From positions 1 to 64,000 of the forward strand of contig NZ_DAHUXJ010000025.1 of the NCBI RefSeq assembly GCF_027307225.1: DNA of 64,000 bases. Reading direction: 5' to 3'. Position 1 is the first letter of the stretch; the number at the start of each line of letters is the position of its first letter. Source of the stretch: Bradyrhizobium sp. Its GTDB lineage: Bacteria > Pseudomonadota > Alphaproteobacteria > Rhizobiales > Xanthobacteraceae. The notes beneath the pieces were generated by a model, which searched no databases, was not told the origin of the DNA, and worked only from the letters and a program-made list of their open reading frames with translations. The position numbers and the translations under genes were made by a program. Positions 33,509-42,725 of the stretch are shown piece by piece.

Positions 33509-34435
33509 TTGAAGGTCAAAGTCGACAAAACGGTGGTGGCGTCGATTGTCCTGCACCTCCTCGTGCTGGGGTGGGGACTGTTTACGTTTTCCACCAAGGC
33601 CTTCGTCATGCCGGACGAGGATGTCGTCGCTGTCGACGTGATCTCCGCCGACCAGCTCTCGCATGTCACCGCCGGAATGAAGTCAGGGAAGAAGGAAAAT
33701 CCCAAGCCGCTGGTGGAAAAGGTCGCCGAAGCGAAACCGATCGACGATGCCACCGGCAAGGTCACCGAGAAGGCGCCCGTCGTCACCGATACGGCGCCGC
33801 CGCCACAACCGAAGCCCGTCGAAAAGCCGGTTGAGAAAAAGCCTGACCCGCCGAAACCGGTCGCCAAAACCGAACCGAAGCCAGAGCCGAAGCAGGTCGA
33901 AAAGAAGCCCGACATGACCGACCCGATCGCGGAGGCTTTGAAGAAGGACGAGAAGAAACATCCGCCGAAGCCACAGGCCTCGACCCCTCCGCCACAACCT
34001 CAGAAGCCGAAAGACCGTACCTTCGATAGCACCAAGATCGCCGCGCTCCTCGACAAGCGTGATCCATCGCATCTGGCCGCGACCGGCGACACGCTCAATT
34101 CCAACGCGGCGCTTGGAACGACCAAAGGCAAGGCAGCGGACAATTCGGCGACGTGGGGAGCCATGTTCCAGCAGCAGGTGGAGCGTTGCTGGAAGAAGCC
34201 GTATGGCGGGCTCGACAACCAGAATCCGGAAGCCGCATTCTCGATCAGGCTGAAGCGCGACGGCACGCTGGAATCATCGCCGGCTCCGGAGGGAACGCCG
34301 GCGACGCCGTATCTGCGCGTCTATCAGGAAAGCGCCTTGCGTGCGATCATCGAATGCCAGCCCTACCGTCTTCCTGCCGCCTATTTCGAGGAGTGGAAGT
34401 TCTTTGCGCCGGTGTTCACGGAGCGAAAGAGCTGA
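33509..34435 (+). CDS. tolA: Cell envelope protein TolA
   Basis: A 308-aa protein with one N-terminal membrane helix ([19 protein letters not shown]), a long Pro/Lys/Glu-rich periplasmic linker (about residues 70-175, [20 protein letters not shown]) and a C-terminal TonB/TolA-like domain ([40 protein letters not shown]). It bridges TolQR to TolB/Pal. The start is TTG at 33509, with GGAAGG six bases upstream; no ATG is in register. Confidence 0.92.
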   Translation: MKVKVDKTVVASIVLHLLVLGWGLFTFSTKAFVMPDEDVVAVDVISADQLSHVTAGMKSGKKENPKPLVEKVAEAKPIDDATGKVTEKAPVVTDTAPPPQPKPVEKPVEKKPDPPKPVAKTEPKPEPKQVEKKPDMTDPIAEALKKDEKKHPPKPQASTPPPQPQKPKDRTFDSTKIAALLDKRDPSHLAATGDTLNSNAALGTTKGKAADNSATWGAMFQQQVERCWKKPYGGLDNQNPEAAFSIRLKRDGTLESSPAPEGTPATPYLRVYQESALRAIIECQPYRLPAAYFEEWKFFAPVFTERKS

Positions 34436-34479
34436 AACGCAGATGTTATGATCCGCGTATATCAAATGAAGCCCAGCAG

Positions 34480-35832
34480 ATGACCGACAAAGACCTATCG
34501 CGCCAAACGCCGTTTCGCCTGAGCCGTCGGCAGCTCGTTTCGGGTATGGCCACGCTTGGCGTGCTCGCTGGTATTCCGGTTCGTCCGGCCAGCGCGCAAA
34601 AACGCATTATCGTTCCCGAGGGCGAGTTCGTCCCGCTTCCGATCGCGATCCCGAACTTCGTCGGCGGCTCGCCGGCCGATGGCGACGTCGGCGTCGGCGT
34701 CACCCAGGTCATCACCAACAACCTCAAGCGCAGCGGGCTGTTCGTGCCGATCGACCAGGCGGCCTACATCGACAAGGTCGTCAACATCGATGCCGTTCCG
34801 CAGTTCAACAACTGGAAAAGCATCAACGCGCAGGCGCTGGTGACCGGCCGCATGACGAGGCAGGGCGACGGACGGCTGAAGGCCGAATTCCGCCTCTGGG
34901 ACGTCGCGACCGGTCAGCCGCTGGCGGGACAGCAATATTTCACGCAGCCGGAAAACTGGCGGCGCATAGCCCACATCATCTCCGACCAGATCTACGAGCG
35001 TCTGACCGGCGAAAAGGGCTATTTCGACAGCCGCGTCGTGTTTGTTGACGAGACCGGCTCCAAGGAGCGGCGCGTCAAGCGGCTCGCGCTGATGGATCAG
35101 GACGGCTTCAATGTCCGCTACCTGACCCGCGGCACCGATCTCGTGATAACGCCGCGCTTCTCGCCGTCGACCCAGGAAATCACCTATATGGAATTCGGCC
35201 AGGGCGAGCCGCGCGTCTATCTGCTCAACGTCGAAACCGGGCAGCGCGAAATCGTCGGTAATTTCCCCGGCATGACCTTCTCGCCGCGCTTCTCGCCGGA
35301 CGGCCAGCGCGTGATCATGAGCCTGCAACAGGGCGGCAACTCGAACCTGTTTGCGATGGATCTGCGCTCGAAATCGACCACGCGCCTGACCGACACGCCG
35401 GCGATCGACACCTCGCCGTCCTATTCGCCCGACGGCTCCCACATCACCTTCGAATCCGACCGCGGCGGAAAGCCGCAGATCTATGTGATGGCGGCCACCG
35501 GCGGCCAGGCCCAACGCATCTCCTTTGGCGACGGTACCTACTCGACGCCGGTGTGGTCGCCGCGTGGCGATTACATTGCGTTTACCAAACAGGGCGGCGG
35601 GCAGTTCTCGATTGGCATCATCAAGCCTGACGGATCGGGCGAACGGATCCTGACCTCCGGCTTCCACAATGAAGGGCCGACCTTTGCGCCAAACGGGCGG
35701 GTCGTGATGTTCTTCCGCGATCTTGGCCCGGGTCCGAACCTGTTCACGGTCGATATTTCCGGTCGCTTCGAACAGCGCCAGCCGACGCCCGGATTTGCCT
35801 CCGATCCGGCGTGGTCGCCGCTGCTCTCCTGA
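34480..35832 (+). CDS. tolB: Tol-Pal system beta-propeller protein TolB
   Basis: A 450-aa periplasmic protein. The N-terminal domain ([20 protein letters not shown]) is followed by a WD40-like beta-propeller with repeats such as [20 protein letters not shown] and [20 protein letters not shown]. The signal region [20 protein letters not shown] has twin arginines, suggesting Tat rather than Sec export. The ATG at 34480 is chosen over the longer open frame (from 34153), which overlaps tolA. pal does not follow; a 5.1-kb block intervenes. Confidence 0.95.
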   Translation: MTDKDLSRQTPFRLSRRQLVSGMATLGVLAGIPVRPASAQKRIIVPEGEFVPLPIAIPNFVGGSPADGDVGVGVTQVITNNLKRSGLFVPIDQAAYIDKVVNIDAVPQFNNWKSINAQALVTGRMTRQGDGRLKAEFRLWDVATGQPLAGQQYFTQPENWRRIAHIISDQIYERLTGEKGYFDSRVVFVDETGSKERRVKRLALMDQDGFNVRYLTRGTDLVITPRFSPSTQEITYMEFGQGEPRVYLLNVETGQREIVGNFPGMTFSPRFSPDGQRVIMSLQQGGNSNLFAMDLRSKSTTRLTDTPAIDTSPSYSPDGSHITFESDRGGKPQIYVMAATGGQAQRISFGDGTYSTPVWSPRGDYIAFTKQGGGQFSIGIIKPDGSGERILTSGFHNEGPTFAPNGRVVMFFRDLGPGPNLFTVDISGRFEQRQPTPGFASDPAWSPLLS

Positions 35833-36010
35833 GTTTGTCGGAATCGCCGGTGCATGGATCGGCAAAGCCTGCCTAGCCCGCTGATTCAGTGGGCAGATTT
35901 CGCGCGATCGGGAGCAAAAGACAACGTCCCGGTAACGATGTTCGCTCAGAAAGGCTTCATCTCGGCCGGGTAAGGCTAGGCACTTCCGAAGCGGACGTAC
36001 GCCCAAAAAA

Positions 36011-38326
36011 ATGCAGCTCGCCAACCAGCGGGAAATACCTGACGAACAGATCTCGCCGTCGATCCGTGCGGCGTTGATCGATTCGCTGTTCGAAACGCCT
36101 CGTCCGGTGCATGTGGGTATCGTCATGCTGGCCCTCGCAGCAAGCATGACCGCGCTGAAGACCGGCCAAAATCTGATCTGGGGATGTGTCGCGCTCCTCA
36201 TCCTCGCGGGCCTCGTCCGGGTCTACGACTGGCGACGATATCAGGCACGGAAATCGACCCTCACCGCCGATGAGGCGACACAGTGGCAGATGCGCTACCA
36301 GATCGGAGCGATGCTGCAGGCCTCCGCGATCGGCATATGGGGCTTCGTCACATTCGTGTGGACCGGCGACGCCGTGGCCCACATGATCGCTCTTTCCGTT
36401 ATCACCGGGGTCGTATCGGGGGGCGCGGGCAGGGCCTATGGCCGCCAGTGGATATTCCAGGTGCAGGCCGCGCTTGTATTCTGTCCGATCGTGATCGGGA
36501 TGGCGTTGCGTGGCACGCCCTATTACGTCGCCATGTCGGTCGTGACGGCGATATTCCTGGTCGTCGTGATGCAAATGTCGGCCAACCTGCACAGGATATT
36601 CATGCGGGCGATCGTGGCCCGCGAGCGTGAAGCGGCGCTCGCCACTCAATTCGACACCGCCTTGAACAACATGCCGCACGGCCTGTGCATGTTCACGAGC
36701 GACGGGTGTCTGGCCGTGATGAACCATTGCTTTGGCGAGATGATGGGTCTGCCGGCCGATCTGGCCTATTTGCGCCCGAGCACGTCCGATATCTTGTCGG
36801 CGTGCGTCGACGCGGGGTCGATCTCGGCGCCGAACGCAAACATGATTCTTGCCGAAATCCAGAATCCGCAAGCCAGGGGCATCATTACGACCGACCCCGA
36901 CGTCGCGCGGGGCCGCTCGCTGTCCTGGGCCTTCCAGCCGATGGCCGATGGCGGCGCCGTGGTGCTGCTCGAGGACGTCACCGAGCGACGCAATGCCGAA
37001 GCGAGGATCACGCATCTGGCGCGATATGACGAACTCACCGGGCTTCCGAACCGAGCTAATTTCCGCGACGAGATCGAGCACCTGCTCGCCGCTCCATACA
37101 GCTCCCATCAGATGTCGGCGCTGTTGTTCATCGACCTCGATCAGTTCAAGCAGGTCAACGATACGCTCGGTCATCCCTGCGGCGACCAGTTGCTATGCGC
37201 GGTGGCCGATCGGCTGCGTGCGATGTTGCGGCCCGAGGATTTCGTGGCGCGGTTCGGCGGTGACGAATTCGTGGTGTTCCAGCAGAACATTCGTTCGCCG
37301 GACGAGGCAGCCGCGCTGGCGCGCCGCATCGTCGATCACCTGAGCGAGCGCTACAAGATCGACAACCATCTGGTGGAAATCGGCGCCAGCATCGGCATTG
37401 CCATGACGTCCGGCGTCAGTGCCGACACGCTTCTGAAGAACGCCGACATGGCGCTCGACCGTGCCAAGGCGGATGGCCGTGGCACCTTCTGCTTCTTCCG
37501 CGACGAAATGGCGCAAGTCGTCGAGGCGCGCCGCATTCTCGAACTCGACCTGCGCAAGGCGCTCGCGAACGAGGAGTTCGAGCTGTTCTATCAGCCGCTT
37601 GTCAATCTGAAGAACGGCAAGATCTCGACCTGCGAGGCGTTGCTGCGCTGGAATCACCCGCTTCGCGGCACGGTTTCCCCGATCGACATCATTCCGGTCG
37701 CCGAAGACATGGGCCTGATCGTCGACCTCGGCCGCTGGATCCTGCGCAAGGCCTGCCAGGAGTGCAAGCAGTGGCCGGATGCCGTCAGCGTTGCGGTCAA
37801 CTTCTCGCCGCAGCAGTTTCATCAGCGCGATCTCCTGAGCGAGGTTCGCTATGCGCTCGACGTGTCGGGATTGCCGGCGCACCGGCTCGAAATCGAAATC
37901 ACGGAATCCGCCCTGCTGCGCAATACGCAGATGACCAATGAGCTGCTTTCTCAATTGCGCGAGCTCGGTGTGCGCATTTCGCTCGACGATTTCGGCACCG
38001 GCTACTCGAGCCTCAGCTACCTGCATAATTTCCCGCTGCAGAAGGTGAAGATCGACCGTTCGTTCCTGGAAGGGATCGACACCGACCGTCCGCTGCGGCT
38101 GTTGCGCGGCGTGGCGCGCTTGAGCGCGGATCTCGGCATGTCGGTCGTGGTCGAAGGCATCGAGACCAACGAGCAGCTCGAACTCATCAACGCCGATGGC
38201 ACGGTCAGCGAGGCGCAGGGCTATCTCTTCAGCCGGCCCGTCCCGGCTCCCCGGATCCTGCAGTTGCTGAACGCCTCTCACGGCCGCAGGCCGGAAGATT
38301 TTCTGCCTTCCCGCTCGATTGCCTGA
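36011..38326 (+). CDS. Membrane-bound GGDEF/EAL cyclic-di-GMP protein with PAS domain
   Basis: A 771-aa inner-membrane protein. Residues about 35-205 contain four to six hydrophobic segments; then a PAS-like segment (DTALNNMPHGLCMFTSDGCL, about 215-330); GGDEF domain with intact RFGGDEF (414-420); EAL domain with E542-A-L and DDFGTGYSSLSYLHNFPLQK. Both catalytic signatures look intact, so it may make and/or degrade cyclic-di-GMP. It sits within the tol-pal cluster, between tolB and pal, in the same orientation. Confidence 0.93.
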   Translation: MQLANQREIPDEQISPSIRAALIDSLFETPRPVHVGIVMLALAASMTALKTGQNLIWGCVALLILAGLVRVYDWRRYQARKSTLTADEATQWQMRYQIGAMLQASAIGIWGFVTFVWTGDAVAHMIALSVITGVVSGGAGRAYGRQWIFQVQAALVFCPIVIGMALRGTPYYVAMSVVTAIFLVVVMQMSANLHRIFMRAIVAREREAALATQFDTALNNMPHGLCMFTSDGCLAVMNHCFGEMMGLPADLAYLRPSTSDILSACVDAGSISAPNANMILAEIQNPQARGIITTDPDVARGRSLSWAFQPMADGGAVVLLEDVTERRNAEARITHLARYDELTGLPNRANFRDEIEHLLAAPYSSHQMSALLFIDLDQFKQVNDTLGHPCGDQLLCAVADRLRAMLRPEDFVARFGGDEFVVFQQNIRSPDEAAALARRIVDHLSERYKIDNHLVEIGASIGIAMTSGVSADTLLKNADMALDRAKADGRGTFCFFRDEMAQVVEARRILELDLRKALANEEFELFYQPLVNLKNGKISTCEALLRWNHPLRGTVSPIDIIPVAEDMGLIVDLGRWILRKACQECKQWPDAVSVAVNFSPQQFHQRDLLSEVRYALDVSGLPAHRLEIEITESALLRNTQMTNELLSQLRELGVRISLDDFGTGYSSLSYLHNFPLQKVKIDRSFLEGIDTDRPLRLLRGVARLSADLGMSVVVEGIETNEQLELINADGTVSEAQGYLFSRPVPAPRILQLLNASHGRRPEDFLPSRSIA

Positions 38327-38519
38327 GGCGCCCCCGAGGCGTCCGATCCCTTAAGCACGGCGCGCCCTGTTTTCTCGCCAGGCGAAAATTCCCCTGGTTT
38401 TGCAGAATTTTATTGCGCCAAACGATTAACCGTAACGTCTCTAATGCTTTGCAATCCTGTTAAGGAGCTATTAATCTTTCTCCTCGCGTAGAAGTTGTTC
38501 GGGGTTTGAGGGGGGCCAG

Positions 38520-39263
38520 ATGCAGCCAGGAGCCGAATTGCGCACGTCGCCTGTTCTTCACGGGTCGGCGTTGCTTGATCGCGTTGATTACCGGCTAGCC
38601 GAAACCCCTGCGGACAAAGATCAAATCTACGCGCTGCGATACAGGGCCTATCTGCATGCCGGATTGATCCTGCCATCAGATTCCCGGCGCGTGAGCGATC
38701 AATACGATGCTGCGCCCAATGCTCGGACATTCGGAATCTATATCGACGGTGAACTCACCAGTGCGCTCCGCGTCCATATCCTGACTTCCGAATGGCGGAC
38801 GTCCTACGCAACCGAATTATTCGGCGACATTCTCAACCCTCGCCTCGATCGCGGTGAGGTCTTCGTCGACCCGGCCCGTTTCGTTGCTGATCCCGAAAGG
38901 CAGCAGCGGTTTCCCGAACTCCCTTATTTGACCTTGCGGCTCGCCTATCTCGCCTGCGAATATTTTAACGCTGACTTTTGTCTTGCACTGGTTCGCTCGG
39001 AGCATCAGGCGTTCTACCGCCGTGTTTTCCTGCAGGACACCATCGCTCAACCGCGTTCATTTCCGAACGTGTTAAGGAAGGTCGCATTGATGGCCTGTGA
39101 CTACAGGGCATCTTGGGAGCGAGTGGCGGCGCGTTTTCCCATTATGGAATCGACCGATTTCGAGCGGCGGATGCTGTTCGAGCGTCATCGTGACCAGCCG
39201 CCCTTGGCACTCGATGTGCCGGAGTTTCTGCCGAGCCAGGCCTCCATCTCGTCCATTGTTTGA
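38520..39263 (+). CDS. N-acyl amino acid synthase FeeM-like protein
   Basis: A 247-aa GNAT-fold protein similar to the FeeM/autoinducer-synthase-like family. Recognisable parts: DQIYALRYRAYLHAGLILPS (about residues 35-54), SALRVHILTSEWRTSYATEL, EVFVDPARFVADPERQQRFP and the C-terminal half that ends before SQASISSIV. Family members move an acyl group from acyl carrier protein to an amino acid. A fatty acid desaturase gene lies next to it, convergently, which would fit lipid-signal or lipid modification, but this is inference. Confidence 0.75.
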   Translation: MQPGAELRTSPVLHGSALLDRVDYRLAETPADKDQIYALRYRAYLHAGLILPSDSRRVSDQYDAAPNARTFGIYIDGELTSALRVHILTSEWRTSYATELFGDILNPRLDRGEVFVDPARFVADPERQQRFPELPYLTLRLAYLACEYFNADFCLALVRSEHQAFYRRVFLQDTIAQPRSFPNVLRKVALMACDYRASWERVAARFPIMESTDFERRMLFERHRDQPPLALDVPEFLPSQASISSIV

Positions 39264-39380
39264 CGTCAGGCCGGCGGAGGCGTCCGCTCCGCGCCGTAGT
39301 CGGCCAATTTAGTCGTCCGATTGTTTCGAAGCCATTTGGCGAAAGACGCCAATTTCTAACCAAACCTGCCAAGCCCCCGC

Positions 39381-40319
39381 CTATGGCGGGGCGAAACCCG
39401 GAAGCTTGGCCGCTGCCAAACACTCCCGCAGCACGCCCGTCGAGTAGCCGCGAGTGACGTGGGCCTTGGTGCGGTAGGTCTCGTCCCGCATCAACGCTGC
39501 ACTGAGCTTGGGTAGATTATAGAACGGCACGCCCGGAAAGAGATGATGCTCGATGTGAAGGTTGATATTGTGAGGAGCGAAGAAACAGCGCTCCCAAAAA
39601 TAGGGGACGACGGTGCGTGTGCTGCCGAGTTCCTCGCCGTAGTCCATGCTGCCGAAATGCTCGGCGACGCCGCGCACATAGAGAAATAAAAAGAACAGCG
39701 TCATATAAGGCACGATCCAGTAGAGCAGGAAGCTCTTCCAGATGCCGAGCATTGTAATGAGGGTCGCGGCGCCGAGATAGTATCCGAGGCGCGTCAGCTT
39801 ATAACGGGCTGATTGCTTTACCCCTGAAACCCTGGGTAGGATCTGAGCCAGATCGCGCAACGAGTTTATTGCGGCGAGATAGCCAAGGACGTTTAAGGTC
39901 AAGACCCTCACCGCTAGCGGGAAGGTGTAGGCGGCCTTGCCGAGTTTGACGACCCAGTCAGGGTCCTTGTCGGTGTTGGTGTGCTGGTGATGCGCCAGAT
40001 GGTTCTGACGATAGCCATCAACCGTCGCCATAATCGGCCAAGCCATAAAAAGATCTGCAACCGCGTCGGCCATTTCTCGATTCTTTAGAAAGCGGAAATG
40101 CGCCGCCTCGTGCATCAACACACCCAAACCATGCATCCGCCCGGCAATGACCGCTACCGCCGCGAGGTATAGCCAAATCCCGCCGAAATGGCAGCTGACA
40201 ACAATCGCCGCAGCGATCACCGCCCAATCCAGAGCCAATGCAGCCAGCGTGCCCCAGGGCCGGAGAACCGACAGCTTTTTCAGTTCATCTGAATCAATTG
40301 ACGCCTTGTAAACATTCAT
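39381..40319 (-). CDS. Membrane fatty acid desaturase
   Basis: A 312-aa integral membrane di-iron enzyme. All three histidine boxes are present: HEAAH (about residue 70), HLAHHQHTN (about 107-115) and HIEHH in NINLHIEHHLFPGVPFYNLP (about 262-266). Hydrophobic segments at about 25-60, 140-160 and 180-215. It introduces a double bond in, or hydroxylates, a lipid acyl or related substrate. It runs opposite to the surrounding tol-pal genes. Codon choice looks less GC-biased than in its neighbours, so it may be acquired. Confidence 0.88.
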   Translation of the reverse strand: MNVYKASIDSDELKKLSVLRPWGTLAALALDWAVIAAAIVVSCHFGGIWLYLAAVAVIAGRMHGLGVLMHEAAHFRFLKNREMADAVADLFMAWPIMATVDGYRQNHLAHHQHTNTDKDPDWVVKLGKAAYTFPLAVRVLTLNVLGYLAAINSLRDLAQILPRVSGVKQSARYKLTRLGYYLGAATLITMLGIWKSFLLYWIVPYMTLFFLFLYVRGVAEHFGSMDYGEELGSTRTVVPYFWERCFFAPHNINLHIEHHLFPGVPFYNLPKLSAALMRDETYRTKAHVTRGYSTGVLRECLAAAKLPGFAPP

Positions 40320-40978
40320 GGTTTCCGCCGCTTGTTGATATCTGCTCTCAGCCTCTCAGTTCGCGCTTGCATATTTGTAAACATTCGGATCAGGGGCGTT
40401 GCCGCCCGTCGGGTGCAAGGTCAATTGGTAGTAGCTGGCGAGGTGGATTTTTACCAGCCAAGCATTGCCGGTAAACCCGTATAATGGCCACACGCTCGGC
40501 GGCGTCACCGCGGCCAGAACGCGGAAAACCTGCGTGATCAAACGCCAGCTCAGGCGCCAATCAGCCAGCGATCCCGTGAACGGCCCACCTCGAAACCGAC
40601 CGGCACTTCGGTCGCTGCCAGACTCCGACTGCTGGCAGTCCCGATAGCACTCAAATCGGCTCCCTAGCGCGCGGCCAATTCGCTGCAATGGCGAGGTAAA
40701 CTAGCCATCGACCGGTTCGACGGCTCGCCGCGGCCATGCTGACCGATCAAGGCTCAAATCACAGCCCATGGCCTTGAAAAGGCGGTATATTCCGCCGCTC
40801 GGCCTTGCCTTCACCCTCGTGCCACATTTACAACCCATTAACCATGCCGGTCGCTTTTCGTAGACTTGGGGCATTTGAACGGGTCCGGCAACATCCCATC
40901 AAGGTTGACGGAACGTTCGCTTAACCATCGACCTGTAGACGGGATAGAAGTTGAAAACGCGAGCGTGGAGGCTCCGGA
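40320..40978. other. Long gap upstream of pal, with one doubtful minus-strand ORF
   Basis: A 110-aa minus-strand frame (40356-40688) ends 37 bases before the desaturase start. It has no recognisable domain; the middle (LSWRLITQVFRVLAAVTPPS) is hydrophobic. The string TTGTAAACATTC occurs twice, at the desaturase start (about 40306-40317) and near the end of that frame (about 40374-40385). The right end must contain the pal promoter, but I cannot assign boxes. Confidence 0.3.
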
Positions 40979-41467
40979 ATGAAACATCCTATGCGTATCC
41001 TCCAGGGTTTGAAGCTGGCCGCAGTTCTTGCGGTGGCGCTGTCGATGGGTGCCTGCGCAAAGAATCCGCTGACCGACGGCGCAATGGCGAGCGCAGCGAC
41101 GCCGGGCAGCCAGCAGGACTTCGTCGTCAATGTCGGCGACCGCGTCTTCTTTGACAGCGACCAGACCGACCTGTCGCCGCAGGCGATCGCGACCCTGGAA
41201 AAGCAGGCGCAGTGGTTGCAGAGCTACCCCCGCTATACCTTCACCATTGAAGGCCATGCCGACGAACGCGGAACCCGCGAGTACAACATCGCGCTCGGCG
41301 CGCGCCGCGCGCAATCGGTGCGGACCTTCCTCGCCTCGCGCGGCATCGATCAGTCGCGGATGCGCACCATCTCCTATGGCAAGGAGCGTCCGGTTGCGGT
41401 TTGTAACGACATCTCCTGCTGGTCGCAGAATCGCCGCGCCGTCACGGTGCTGAACGCGAGCTCGTAA
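40979..41467 (+). CDS. pal: Peptidoglycan-associated lipoprotein Pal
   Basis: A 162-aa outer-membrane lipoprotein with a lipobox MGAC (Cys about residue 22) after a short signal peptide, then an OmpA-like domain: VFFDSDQTDLSPQAIATLEK and TIEGHADERGTREYNIALGA, the peptidoglycan-binding motif. It ties the outer membrane to the cell wall with TolB. The ATG at 40979 (MKHPMRILQG) is followed by a second Met at residue 5. A terminator-like hairpin follows, yet cpoB lies 157 bases downstream. Confidence 0.96.
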   Translation: MKHPMRILQGLKLAAVLAVALSMGACAKNPLTDGAMASAATPGSQQDFVVNVGDRVFFDSDQTDLSPQAIATLEKQAQWLQSYPRYTFTIEGHADERGTREYNIALGARRAQSVRTFLASRGIDQSRMRTISYGKERPVAVCNDISCWSQNRRAVTVLNASS

Positions 41468-41492
41468 GGCGCGCCTCATTTGGACCATTTCG

Positions 41493-41530
41493 CCGGCGCC
41501 CTCTTTTTTAAGCGGCGCCGGTGCTGTTTT
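41493..41530 (+). terminator. Terminator-like hairpin after pal
   Basis: Arms CCGGCGCC (41493-41500) and GGCGCCGG (41514-41521), loop rich in T, followed by TGCTGTTTTT. It could attenuate read-through from pal into cpoB. Confidence 0.65.
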
Positions 41531-41624
41531 TGGGCGTAGGCGGCGCGAATTGTCTCAGTCACATTTTTGGCGTACTCCCTGCCTCAAGCTGATCACCGTC
41601 GCGCTCACTGGCCTTAACGCCCAA

Positions 41625-42644
41625 ATGTCATTCAGGATTCATAAAACCACCCGCGCTGCTGCGTTGGCTGCAGCGCTTGGATCGTGCGCGTTCGCGTGGC
41701 CTTCGCCGGCGCTCGCGCAATCCGACGATGTCGATCCCGCGGTTCGCATCGAGCAGCTTGAAAACCAGTTGCGGCAGATCACCGGGCAGAACGAGGAACT
41801 GCAGCATCGCAACCGTCAGCTCGAAGAACGCCTGAACGCGCTTCAGGGCGGCGCTCAGCCACCTGCTCAGGCGCAGTCGGGAGGCGCTCCGGTGACCAAT
41901 GCGGCCGCTTTGCCTCCGCCGCAGCCGGCGCCTGGCTATCAACAACCGCCCGGTGGTTATCAGACGCAGGTTGCTGCTCCCGCGCCCATTATTCAGGAGC
42001 CGGCAGGCCCGCAGGGCGGCGGCCGGCGCGGCGATGCCTTCGATCCCTCCCAGAATCCGAATGCGCCCGGCGCGCCGCGTGCGCTCGGTGGCGGTCAAAT
42101 GCCGATTTCTCCGGGACCGCCGATTGGCGCGCCAGGCGGGCGAGGGGCGGGCGAGCCGCTCGACCTCGCCAATACCGGCGGGGCCCCGGCGGGGACATTG
42201 CCAGCGCCGCCTCCGCGCAACCTCAACGGCACCGGCGCGCTGACGACCTTGCCGCCCTCGGCGACGCCAAGGGACGAGTTCGATCTCGGCGTCGGCTATA
42301 TCGAGCGCAAGGACTATGCGCTGGCTGCAGAAACCATGCGCAATTTCGCGAGAAAGTATCCGGGCGACCCCCTGGTCGCGGACGCACAGTTCTGGCTCGG
42401 CGAGAGCTTCTACCAGCGCCAGAGCTATCGTGAAGCGGCCGAAGCCTTTCTGACGGTGACGACAAAATACGATCATTCAGCGAAAGCCCCGGATGCCCTG
42501 CTGCGCTTGGGGCAGTCGCTCGCGGCGCTGAAGGAGAAAGAGGCGGCCTGCGCCGCTTTCGGCGAAGTGACACGGAAATATCCGCGCTCAGCGGCCAACA
42601 TCAAGCAGGCCGTCACGCGTGAGCAGAAGCGGACGAAGTGCTAG
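41625..42644 (+). CDS. cpoB: Cell division coordinator CpoB (YbgF)
   Basis: A 339-aa periplasmic protein with signal peptide (AAALGSCAFAWPSPALAQ), a trimeric coiled coil (RIEQLENQLRQITGQNEELQ, about residues 38-75), a long Pro/Gly/Gln-rich linker (about 85-225) and C-terminal TPR repeats (DEFDLGVGYIERKDYALAAE; FWLGESFYQRQSYREAAEAF). It couples outer-membrane constriction by Tol to cell-wall synthesis. The ATG at 41625 is used; the open frame from 41550 overlaps the pal terminator region. Confidence 0.93.
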   Translation: MSFRIHKTTRAAALAAALGSCAFAWPSPALAQSDDVDPAVRIEQLENQLRQITGQNEELQHRNRQLEERLNALQGGAQPPAQAQSGGAPVTNAAALPPPQPAPGYQQPPGGYQTQVAAPAPIIQEPAGPQGGGRRGDAFDPSQNPNAPGAPRALGGGQMPISPGPPIGAPGGRGAGEPLDLANTGGAPAGTLPAPPPRNLNGTGALTTLPPSATPRDEFDLGVGYIERKDYALAAETMRNFARKYPGDPLVADAQFWLGESFYQRQSYREAAEAFLTVTTKYDHSAKAPDALLRLGQSLAALKEKEAACAAFGEVTRKYPRSAANIKQAVTREQKRTKC

Positions 42645-42681
42645 ACTCCTCGGCAGGGTGAAGGTCCAGCCAGGACCTTCC

Positions 42682-42725
42682 CGCTTGTGGAGTGGATTTG
42701 TGCCTGACGACGACAAATCCCCGAT
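42682..42725. repeat. Possible family C relic at the tilS start
   Basis: TTGTGGAGTGGATTTG matches the start of family C (CTAGTGGAGTGGATTTG) and is followed, after 11 bases, by ACAAATCC, giving an 8-bp stem GGATTTGT/ACAAATCC. The rest of the element is missing. If it is a relic, it supplies the GGAG Shine-Dalgarno and the GTG start codon of tilS. Confidence 0.45.

Noticed and set aside
34495..36201. 568-aa open frame on the - strand
   Set aside because: Antisense to tolB and the GGDEF gene; no recognisable motif.
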